Origin: Edaphochlamys debaryana
Taxonomy: Eukaryota; Chlorophyta; Chlorophyceae; Chlamydomonadales
Length of the DNA stretch: 64,000 bases
Assembly (NCBI GenBank): GCA_016858145.1
Contig: JAEHOE010000104.1
Coordinates: forward strand, 186,001 to 250,000
Direction: 5' to 3'
The position numbers were made by a program, and so were the translations under genes. Positions 54,959 to 64,000 of the stretch are shown piece by piece; within the stretch, counting starts at the first letter, position 1; every line of letters starts with the position of its first letter. Below the pieces are notes generated by a model that saw only the letters and a program-made list of their open reading frames with translations, had not been told where the DNA came from and did not search any database.

Positions 54959-57900
54959 TCACGTGAGCCCCTCGCAAGCGAATCTGAGGACCGCGTGTGC
55001 CAGCGCATGAGCCGGCAGGCTCATCCACATGAGCGACATCTGCAGCGGAGGCACGCCGGCGGCGCCCGACCCCGGCGCGCCGCCAGCGCCCGCCGCCGGC
55101 TCCTGGGCCGACAGCGCCGCCGCCGCCACCTCGGCCCGGCCCACGCCGCCCGGGCCGTTCATCACCACCCGCTCGCGCCGCGTCCCACCGGAGCCGGAGC
55201 CCGGGTTGCCGCTGCCCGGCCGGGCTCGCCCCGACCCGAAGAAGCGCTGGAGCAGGCTGGGCTGAGGCGCGGCGGCGGCTCGCGCGGCGAGGTACTCTGC
55301 CACCTGCTCGCGCGTCACGTAAGCCGAGAAGAGCGAGGCGCGGCGCTCGTGATGGGATCCAGATCCAGCTGCGGAGCCGGATCCAAGTCCGGATTTGGGG
55401 CTGGGACCACCGCCGTGCGGGTCGACGTGTGGTGATGCCGCTGATGCTGCCGGGGGCCCGGCGCTTCTGCTGGCGGTTGGTCGGGATGCTGACCCCGTGG
55501 GGCCGCTGGCGGCCGCGTGCACGTGAAGCATGACGCAGTAGCAGTCTCCCGGGCGGGATAGGACCTGGGGATGGCGCGGTGGAGGGAGGTTCTTGAAGTG
55601 GTTGAGGGCATACTTGGCGCAAATGGGGGGATTCAAAGCGCTCGGCCCCGCTCGGCATGCGGGCATGCTTGGGGGCAGATGTATGCATGAAGGGCCGTGA
55701 CGCAATGGCTTATGTCTTGAGAGCTCGGCCACGCAAGGCCGTGAGTAATGCTCCAGTCCGTCGCCTGTCCATGTGTCGCGCAGAGCCGTGCCAGCAGCCG
55801 GGGTTGGTGCTATTCCCGCAGACAGACGCTCAGAGCGGGACGCCAGCTAAGCCAGTGTTGCCGAGCTCAGCCGGGTTCAAGCAGCGCTATTCCTGGCCAT
55901 CCGCGCAGCCCTGTGATAAGTATGTGAACTCAATGCCTATGAGCTCCCGTCCCTGGAAAGCTCCCTCTCAAGACTCTTTCAGCCCGACCCACCATCATCC
56001 CATGCCCACCCACCCACATTGTCATGGAAGCCGCACTCCCCGGTTTTGTGCATCTCGCCCCGCATGCCTCCCCTCCTGTTCTTACCCGTTCTATGCGCCG
56101 GCCTCAGCCCTCTCGTTCACATCCGTTTTTGCCCTGCCCCCGCCTCGCCCGCCTCCTCCCTTCACCTAAACAGATCCTGGAAGCTGCCTTTCCAGTTCAT
56201 TCTATGCTTTCCCTCCCCAAGCCCCTGACCCCGCCCCCACCCATGCCCCACCCCTCCCCATGACCCCTCCCAAAGATCCTGCCTCCCTGCCAACCCCCAC
56301 CACCCCCCACCACCCCACCCCAACCCCCCCAACCCCCCACCAGGTCCTGGAAGCCGTCCTTCCCTCACCCCATGCTCCCTCCCAGCCCCAGCCCCTCAAC
56401 CCCAACCTCCTCTCTCACCCCTTCCCCCAACCTTCCACCCCCACCCCCCCACCCCAACCCCCGACCCCACCCCCCATCCCACCAGGTCCTGGAAGCCGTC
56501 CTCGAAGTTGTCCACTGCAAAGCACACGTCCGGGTAGCAGGGCGCCGGGGGCTGCCCGGCCTTGGCGTCGTCCAGGTTCACCTGCGCGGCCGCACATGCC
56601 ACCGGCGTTAAATCGGAGGCCCCCAGCGGAGATCGAGGTGCGGTCTGGTCAAAGCTGATGGGTAACAATACTTGGCGTGTATCAAGCCCGGATTCGGCGG
56701 CTGCCAGTATACAAACGCGGGGACCAGCACCCAGAGGCGGGTTCTTGAAAGCTTGCCCTCCTTGCTCTCCTCTGCGAGCCCCGTCCCCGACCCCTCCTTG
56801 CTGTCCTCTGCCAGCACCCAGGCCCCAGCCCCCAGCCCCCAGCCCCCAGCCCCCAGCCCCCAGCCCCCAGCCCCCAGGCCCCAGCCCCCAGCCCCCAGCC
56901 CCCAGGCCCCAGCCCCCAGCCCCACCTGGGCCGCCATGGGGGAGGCGTAGACGCTCCGCTGCGACACCACCACCCCCGCCGAGGGGGGCTGGGAGCCCGA
57001 GCCCACGTGCCCCTGCGCCACCAGGGACAGGCGGTCCTGCCTGCGGGGGGGCGGAGAGGCCAAGAGGGGGAGGGCACTGTTGTTAACATGTCCATTTGAG
57101 CAGGGGCATTCACTTCTGCCGAGAGCCTCTCTTGGGCGATCAAGCCCAGGCCCGGGCCAGTACAGCAGTCGAGAACAAGGAAGCCGGCTTTCTTGAGCCT
57201 TGCCACGGGTGCTCCCCGCACCAATGGCCCTCACCCCTGCAGTGCACCACGGTCAGCCCTGTGCTCTTCAGCCCTGCCCCGGACGTGAACGTACCCCACA
57301 GAGCCAACTGCATCACACCGCTAACCGACAGCCTCGCCCCCTCCCCCGCCCCCCACCTGCACTGCACCACGTTCAGCCCTGCCCTCCTGAGCCCTGCCCC
57401 AGACGTGCCCCGCTCCGCACGCCCACCTGCAGTGCACCAACCCCAGACCCCCTTCCCCCCCATCCCCGACCTGCACTGCACAACCCCCCTCCCCCACACC
57501 TGCACTGCACAACCCCCCTCCTCCCCCACATCTGCACTGCACCCCCCCCTCCCCTCCCCCCACCTGCACTGCACCACGGTCAGCTGGTAGCGCGCCTGCA
57601 CCACCAGGTTGAGCTGCACGCTGGAGGCCCTGCGGTCGTGGGCGGAGATAATTAGGAGAGGGGCGATGGCGGCTTCAGGGGCCCGCAGGGTTGGGCGGCC
57701 GGTGTGGGCCTCGTCTAACGGTTTCCCCATTCCACGCTGCGCCATGCGACCCTCCTCGATGCGAAGCTTCCTCATTGCCTCGTATCAGACCCTACCCCCC
57801 AGCTCCCCGCTACCCATTGCTCCCAAGCAACCCTCCCATGCGCACCAATCGATAGTTGAGAAGGCGCTGCCCCCGGGGTGCAGCTCCGGCGGCAGCGCGG

Positions 57901-58382
57901 CGGTGGTGTTGCGGCGCAGCGTGACGGTGGGCGAGTCCGGCCCCAGCGCCGATTTTGACGTCACGAACCACAGCATGTCATCCTGGTGCTCAAGCACCGC
58001 GTGGCGGCAGCCAGGGGCGGCCAGGAACTGCGAAGTGAAGAAGGGTATGGAACTGTGGGTGGTTGTGGCGGGCGCTATGCATGGCTTTGCGGCGGGGGGG
58101 GGGGGGGGTTGACGAGGTTGTGAGGCGCTGGGGGCCTGGAAGGGGAAGCGTGGGGGTGGGAATGCTGCCTTGCTTCCTTACCCATCACGTGCCGGGACCG
58201 TCCCGGCCCCCACACAGGCATGTGCAAGGACGCGTGCCCGATTTGGCGCTCCCGCATACCAGGAAGCAGAACGCCTCGCACCACTGCTCCGGGGTCCAGG
58301 CGGGGTCCGTGTCCGTGGGGCGCCGCAGCGCCTGGCGAAAGACCTCCGCTAGGATCCCCGCGCTGCCCCCTGAATCCTCCAT
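54959..58382 (-). CDS. KIAA0930 (DUF2045) family protein
   Basis: Conserved eukaryotic protein of unknown biochemical role. Six exons give 1,191 bp, 396 residues, close to the animal length of about 400: 58260-58382, 57846-58027, 57564-57629, 56926-57040, 56483-56581, 54959-55564. Matches to the animal family run in order: HQDDMLWFV, IDW followed by SVQLNLVVQ, SVYASP, CYPDVCFAVDNFEDGF, CYCVMLHV, VMNGPGGVGRAEVA, and a final WMSLPAHALAHAVL that parallels the LTYVTLPLHRIL end. A Ser/Gly/Pro-rich insert of about 60 residues interrupts the last exon (around 55350-55510) and replaces the variable region of animal proteins. The long introns contain low-complexity repeats. Phases agree throughout and the start is the first ATG of the open first exon. 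Confidence 0.88.
56171..56503 (-). repeat. exon-end copies within an intron
   Basis: The end of exon 5 with its donor (plus-strand ACCAGGTCCTGGAAGCC, 56481-56503) recurs at 56339-56363 almost unchanged and at 56171-56193 with several changes. C-rich spacers of about 140-170 bp separate them, suggesting a decaying tandem duplication that starts in the exon end. Confidence 0.75.
56818..56923. repeat. CCCCCAG heptamer tandem repeat in intron
   Basis: About 15 copies of CCCCCAG with a few CCAGG variants lie directly after the donor of exon 4 of the KIAA0930-like gene. On the transcribed-RNA sense this reads (CTGGGGG)n, rich in five-G runs. Confidence 0.95.
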
Positions 58383-58782
58383 AGAACCAGAGGCAGTTAC
58401 GCTGCAACCGTGATCGCGGCCTTGGTGCTCGTGCGAAGCCTACATTCTCCGAAGTATGCTCGCGAGCGTGCCCATATCAGGCAGTGGTATTTTGAGCACG
58501 GAGCTAGTCTGAAGCAATACCTGTATGCACGCGTCGTTGCGGGAGGGAAAGCTCGAGCGCAATCCAAGCTTCATGAACCGACAGCCCGCTGTTTCTCGGC
58601 CCTCTCGCATCCTGTGTCGCCTCTTGCCCTTGCACATCCCGTTTAACGTGGGACTGATCTTATATACAACATTACGAACCTGAGACCCGTGTGTCTAGGC
58701 GCGATTTCGCCTCCATGGCCGCGCTGGACAGCGATGAAGAGACACCAGGCACGTAGCTCCCACGCGTTAAGTAGAGCGCAAG
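58383..58782. promoter_or_regulatory. divergent promoter region with a short uORF
   Basis: Four hundred bases separate the KIAA0930-like start (minus) from the Sfi1/kelch start (plus). A 13-codon upstream ORF with stop (58715-58756, MAALDSDEETPGT) ends 26 bp before the main plus-strand ATG and could reduce its translation. No core element is evident. Confidence 0.45.
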
Positions 58783-61700
58783 ATGGCGTCGGCAAGACAG
58801 CGGCTGGAAGAGCTCGACTCTCAGCTTCGGGCGCTTGAGTCGCGGTTCATCGGCGCGGGCGTGAGCCAGGGCCAAGCGGCCCCGGTTCTTCCGCCCCTGC
58901 CCGACATCCCATCGACTAGAGGGCCGGCGACATCGGACGCAGGAGCGTGGCAGGATGTGCCCCCTGCGGTGCCCGCGGCACCCCCGTCATTCATGGGCGT
59001 GTCTGCCGGAGGGCTCCCGCCCCGGCCCCCCGCCCCACAACCTCCACACCCGCCGGCAGCAGCCGCCCACGCTTCTTCGCGGACTGATGCGCCCGCGGCG
59101 CCCCCACGGCCGCCTCTTGCGACAGCGGCGCAGCCAGCTGCGAGGGCCGCAGCGCAGGGGCCGACCAAGTTCGTGGGTGAGGCTCACCGGGTCCGGGCTG
59201 CCTGCCTGCCAGTATGGTCCAAACCTTTGCCCGTGCAACCATGAGGGCCGGCAAATGCTTAGCCCTTCTCAAGCGCAGAGGAAGTGGACCCTGGGTAGAC
59301 CAGCTGGAACCGCTGGCCGCCATCTATCAGCCGCTTTGCTAGCTGTCCTGGCCCACCAAGGCAATGCACCGTTTGCTCAAGCGTTCTCTCAGAGCATCCC
59401 CTCCAACCCATTCCTCGCCCCACCCACCCACCCGCCAGAGGTGCCCCTGCGCCTGTATCGCGAGGGGTTGCCTCACCGCGACCTGGGCCCTCCCAAGAGC
59501 GTATGGGAGGCCGACAAGAACGCGGCCGTGGTCGCTCTGGCAGACCGGGTCCAGCAGTTGGAGTCAGAGCTGGAGACGCAGACCGCCATCGCACAACAGG
59601 CCCAGCACGGGCCCGAGCCGGGCCCAGGCCCAGGCCCTGCTGGCCTCATGCCCCCGCCGTCCGTCGACCTGCTGCCCGTGCCCCGGAACGTCCTGGGCGG
59701 TACGGCACACAAGCACGTGGCGTCGTACGACGGCATCCACGCGGGTGGGCCCGAGGCGGGCCCTGTGAAGTACTACCCGCCACCGCCGCCAGAGGTGGGC
59801 CTTTCGCCGGAGCAGGTCCTCGCCCGAGTGCCCGCGGCCCAGGGCCCCAAGGGCCAGGCCCGTGCCTTCGCCGCCTCCGTCACCAACGCCGCAGCCACGG
59901 TGCCCTCCGTCATGGCGCGGCGGCGGCGCAACGCCGAGAACGCCCAGCCGCCCGACGGCGGCGACGACGGCAACGGCGACGACGATGATCACACCCCTGG
60001 CGGCGCCGGCCCCGGCCCCGGAGGCGTGAGCAGCGTCGGCGTCTCCGCACCCGTCGGGCACGCCAGCGTCAAGGCCAGTGCGGCGGCGTCGGTGCACATG
60101 GCCGCGCTGCGGGAGGCGGCGCCGCTGCAGCCGGCGGGGCCCTACCCCATGGTGGCGGCCGCGCTGGCGCAGGGCACCCCCGGCACGGGGGGTAGCACGT
60201 GGGAGCAGTCCAAGATGCGGGCGCTCATGTCGCTGGAGCAGCAGCGGGACATACTGCGGGCGCAGGTGCGGGAGATGGGGGGTCCAAGGGGGCAAGGGGC
60301 GGGGTTGGGGTCGGGGTGGGGTTAGGGTCGGAATTGCGGGTTACTCCATCACAGCTCCAGGCTCTGGGTACTGTCGCTGGGGCAGCAGCGGGCGGGACAT
60401 ACTCAGGGCGCAGGTGCGAGATGGGAGAGGTTGAAGAGAGGAGGAAACGGAAAGAGCGGGGCTGGTTGGGGCGAAGTTGAGCAGAAGCGGCGGCGTCATG
60501 TATCCTGCCGCAGCTCCAGCCCCTGGCCCGTTGACCGCTTGTGGCCCGGGCTGAGGCGACTAAAACCCCAACGTGTTCTTCCCTGTTTCTCCGCCCTGAC
60601 CTCCCTCGCTCCCAGCTGGAGGCATACAAGGACATCGAGGACCGGCACCGGCGGCAGATGGTGCAGCTGAACGAGCAGCACCGCAAGCAGCTGCTGGAGG
60701 CGGCGGTGAGGGGGAGGGGGAAAGAGGAGGCAATGCGGCACGAGAATGCAGACGGAAGGGTTCCGGCCTTAGGGGTGGGGCTGGGAGGTTGCGAACGCAG
60801 CTGGGGCCACACCGCATGACCTCTCTTTAACGGCACGAGCAAAGGCGCAGGCTTTCGATCTGGGTCTCGGTCCAGACAACCCATCAGCCCATGCCGCCGC
60901 CCCCACACCCCGTCCCTTCCCTCCCCAGGGCCTTGCCGGTGACAAGCTAAAGCGCCTCATGGGCTCCGCGGGGCACGTTTTCGCCCGGCGGCTGCTGGTG
61001 CTGCGGCTCAGCCGCGCGCTGCAGGCCTGGCGCCGCATCGCGCTGCGCAACCGGCGCCTGCTGTGGGCGACCAGCGTGTGGCGGCGCAAGGAGCTGGAGG
61101 TCGTGTTCGTGGAGTGGCAGTCGCTGGCGTTCGCACACAGGTGAGGCGGCGATTCCCGCTTGCGAGCTTTGTGTCATATGGTGACTTCGCATGGAAAGGC
61201 ACCGCACAGGTGGGTACCGTTAGCCGCGGATAGGACCAGTGGGGTCTGGAAGGGCACCAGGTCCGGGGGCTTACAAGAGCGGCTGGAAACCCACGACCGT
61301 GTGGCCCTCCTTTCGCAGGCAAGCCCGGCAGGCCCGACGGCGCGCCACGGCGCGCTACCAGCGCACCCTACTGCTGGCCTGGGCGGGCGCGGCCGGGGCC
61401 CGGCGCACCAAGCGACAGCTGGAGCAGCGGGGGGCGCAGGCGCGGCTGCGGCGGCTCTGGGCCGCGTGGCGGCAGCGCGTGCCTCAGCTGCTGTCCAAGC
61501 GACTGAGGCTGCGGGCGGCGGAGGAGGTCCGCAAGGGGCGGCTGCTCCGCTGCGGCTGGCGGGGGCTGGCGGGGGAGGTGGAGCGCAGCCGGGAGGCGGA
61601 GGCGGCGCTGCGGTCGCGAATCGACCGGGCCTGGATACGGGCGGCCTTCAAGGTAAGCCTTGGGATGGGCGGCTTTCTGACAATGAGAAAGAGGGCATCG

Positions 61701-64000
61701 GCCGTGTTCAGCAGCTGTGGCGTCGACATGGGACGCGCATGCGGAACGCTTCGACCGAATCGTTCATTCGAGGTTGACAAACGGAAGCGGAATGACGTGC
61801 TGCTGCTGCCCTGTAGACGTGGCTTGCCAACACGCGCCTGGGCCGTAAGCTGGACGCCATGCACCGCCGTGCCGTGCTGCGCTGCGTGCTGCGCGCCTGG
61901 CTGGCGCGCGCGACGCGCGTCAGCGTGCTGCGCCGCAAGGCGGGGGCGCTGGCGGCCGTGTGGCGGCGGCGGCGGCGGGGCCTCCTGCTGGCGGCCTGGG
62001 CGGCGGCGGCGCGGCGGCAGGCCAAGCTTGCGGCGGCGGAGCGAGCGCTGAGCCAAGCGCTACGGTGGGTTTGCGTGGCACAGGCCAAAGGGATCGTTTG
62101 ATGAACTGTCGAACGGAGAAGCGGCAGCAGGTTAGGGCTTAGTGTTCTACGCACCCTGCGGCTTTGGGCACAGGCACTGAGTCGCCGCCCTTGACGTCTG
62201 CCCCCGCCTCCCAGGCTCGACCTGCTGGCCTTCGCTCTGCACTGCCTCCGCATAGCGCCCCGGGAGCGACGGTGGGCGCGCCGCCGCGGCGCGGTGTGGC
62301 TGCGCGCCTGGCGGGCGGTGGCGGCGCGCGCCGCACGCAACCGCCGGCTGGTGGCGGCGCGGCGGGCCGCCAAGAACTTTGCCTCCCTGGCCGCCATGTT
62401 CGATGCGTGGCGCGTGCTGGCCAAGGCCCGGTCCGTGCAGCTGCATCTGCGGGAGATCCACCGCTTGCAGGTGAGGGCACGGGCACAGCCCTGGCGGTAG
62501 GAATTGTGACTTTGGGTGCGCGTATCTGGGTGTGCCCCCAGCGATGGGTTTAGCTTTGGGTGTGGGTTTGGGTGCGCGTGTCTTGGTGGGGCCGCAGGGA
62601 TGACACCTGTGGGTGGCCGGATCGCAGGAGAGTTTAGAGGCCCTATCAGGCACTCACTCCTTCCGGCACCCCAGGAGCTGGAGCCCATGTACGAGCACCA
62701 GATGGAGCTGGTACGGCAGGACCGCTCCGCCGTACAGAACCACCTGCGCGCGCTGATGGCGGAGTGCAACCTGCTGCGCGCCGAGGTCGTCCGGGGCCTA
62801 GTCATGGGCGCCGAGGGGGGCCTGCTTGGCCGGCCGCTCCGCTGGCGCTCGCTCCCGCCCGACCCCGGGCAGTGGCAGCCGCAGCCCCGCAGCCGCCACT
62901 CGGCCCTGTGCCTCCGGGCCCTGCAGCTGCCGCCCGCGCCGCCGCCCTCCGTGGCCGGCGCGCCGCCGCTGTCCCCCCTGCCCCTGCACACCACCATGCG
63001 CTCTTCGATGGCCTCCCTAGCCAGCGGCGCGGGCGAGGCGCTGGGGGGCACGTACGGCGGCTACCACCTGGGCACCATCGACCCCCTGACCGGTGCGTGA
63101 AGTGGTTTGAGCGGGGGCTAGAGGTGGCACCCCATGCAGAACGCCATGAGCAGCACCACCACCGCCACCACCACCACCACCACCACCACCACCACCACCA
63201 CCCCACTGTTGTTTGTGGGCCTGGGCGTGTCCCTGATCCTTGCCCATGTCGCCAACCTTGCCCAAATTGTCATCTCGTCCGTCTGGGGCATGTTGTCAGC
63301 ATCGTACGCATGCTCCATCGGTTCTGCTACCACGCACCCTGTCACAGCCAGCTGGCGCGTGACGCCTCCCACCCCTTTATGTGGCTGTGCCCCGTCTCCC
63401 CCGCAGGCACCGCCACGCGCACTCGGCACGTGCACCATGGTGGCGAGGTGGCGCCGGTGGTGCCGGGGGTGGCGGGCGTGCTGGTGGTGTTCGGGGGCGT
63501 GGGGGACGAGCTGTGGTTCCGGGACCTGCACGTGCTGGAGGTCGTGTACACGGGTGAGGGGGGCTCGGGGTAGGCGAGGGCAAAGACGGGGAGGAAGAGG
63601 GTGACAAGGCACGTGCCCGCAGCCGCGCACCCTTCGCGCGGACACTGCTTGCGCCTCACCTCCAGACCAGACCTCCGCACCTCGCCATTTCCACTGCAAA
63701 CCTCACCACTTGACGCCGTGCCGCACATGGACTCTTCCCTCTCCTCCCCGCGCCGCAGAGGGCGGCTCCACCTCGTTCCACTGGCACGGCGTGGAGATCG
63801 ACCTTCTGGAGGAGGACGCACCCTCGGACCCAGCCGGGCTCGCCGAGGCCTCCGGCCGCCCCCCGGGGCCGACCCCCGCCGATCCGCCCTCCCCGGGCGC
63901 CCCCGGCGGCCTGGACCCTGACCCTGACTCCAACCCCAGCCTCGAACCAAGCTACACCCGCCGCGGTCGCACCCAGACACGCGGTCGCAGCACGTCGGCG
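58783..64000 (+). CDS. Sfi1-like Trp-repeat, coiled-coil and kelch protein, 3' truncated
   Basis: Ten exons give 1,056 codons before the window ends: 58783-59176, 59439-60265, 60616-60705, 60929-61140, 61319-61652, 61817-62064, 62215-62470, 62675-63092, 63407-63553, 63759-64000. An N-terminal coiled coil (LEELDSQLRALESRF) is followed by a Pro/Ala/Gly-rich region and a second coiled coil (LEAYKDIEDRHRRQMVQLNE). From about residue 437 to 790 Arg-rich helices carry regularly spaced Trp: LQAWRRIAL, VEWQSLAF, LLAWAGAA, LWAAWRQR, FKTWLANT, LRAWLARA, LAAWAAAA, LRAWRAVA, FDAWRVLA. This resembles centrin-binding Sfi1 repeats. A further coiled coil (MYEHQMELVRQDRSAV) precedes GVLVVFGGVGDELWFRDLHVLEV, a kelch blade. 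A cytoskeletal, basal-body or flagellar role is plausible but inferred. An acceptor before 59439 other than the one chosen is possible. Confidence 0.75.
60358..60434 (+). pseudogene. decayed duplicate of an exon end
   Basis: GTCGCTGGGGCAGCAGCGGG through GGCGCAGGTGCGAGATGGG repeats, with a few changes and a 3-bp insertion, the last about 45 bp of exon 59439-60265 and its donor (60223-60280). The donor GT is intact, but the frame is not compatible with the next exon, so it looks like a pseudo-exon. Confidence 0.75.
63153..63202. repeat. ACC trinucleotide microsatellite in intron
   Basis: About 16 copies of a CAC/ACC trinucleotide with one CGC interruption, in the intron before the kelch exon. 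Confidence 0.95.

Noticed and set aside
1..64000. Prokaryotic systems, CRISPR arrays, integrated virus or transposon genes
   Set aside because: No spacer-repeat arrays, transposase, reverse transcriptase, integrase or capsid motifs were seen on either strand.

Overview
The window is nuclear DNA of a green alga, most likely a chlamydomonadalean/volvocine species. The evidence is GC-rich coding sequence, genes split into many short exons by GT-AG introns, a Volvox-type matrix metalloproteinase, a chloroplast J-domain/ferredoxin protein, a TGTAA-type polyadenylation signal and a short run of the Chlamydomonas-type telomere unit TTTTAGGG. No bacterial operon, CRISPR array, rRNA, convincing tRNA or transposon coding sequence was found. 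All gene models were built by hand by joining exons whose phases agree at every junction. The four complete larger models and MED28 total an exact multiple of three.

Layout: (1) below 137 to 3615, plus strand, 3' part of a secreted GH5-type endo-beta-mannanase. (2) 3616-8000, no recognisable gene; it holds about 300 bp of a 7-bp G-rich tandem repeat. (3) 8001-23980, plus strand, a 56-exon gene for an M11 (gametolysin/VMP) matrix metalloproteinase of about 1,844 residues. It has a signal peptide, a proline-rich segment, a QExxHxxGxxH catalytic domain and nine tandem PAN/Apple-like modules, seven of them paired with a second Cys/Trp-rich module I cannot name. Decayed extra copies of the repeat lie at and after the stop codon. 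(4) 24781-26348, space between converging genes. (5) 26349-48458, minus strand, one open 52-exon gene model for a protein of about 4,249 residues: signal peptide, six SRCR domains, RCC1 repeats, a very long Pmp-like beta-helix region, Cys-rich EGF/TNFR-like segment and a multi-pass membrane tail. This is the most striking object in the window. (6) 49003-49537, minus, a decayed partial copy of the J-domain exons of the next gene. (7) 50697-53340, minus, a chloroplast DnaJ protein with an iron-sulfur domain. (8) 53571-54672, plus, Mediator subunit MED28. (9) 54959-58382, minus, a KIAA0930 (DUF2045) family protein. (10) 58783 to beyond 64000, plus, a protein with Sfi1-like Trp repeats, coiled coil and kelch motifs.

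The metalloproteinase, the mannanase and the giant receptor-like protein are all predicted to enter the secretory pathway and could act in the extracellular matrix or at the cell surface. I see no evidence that they form one pathway. CDJ/MED28 and KIAA0930/Sfi1-kelch are divergent pairs that could share promoters. A recurring theme is partial exon duplication followed by decay, seen in four genes. The octamer GTACGGCA (either strand) is greatly over-represented.
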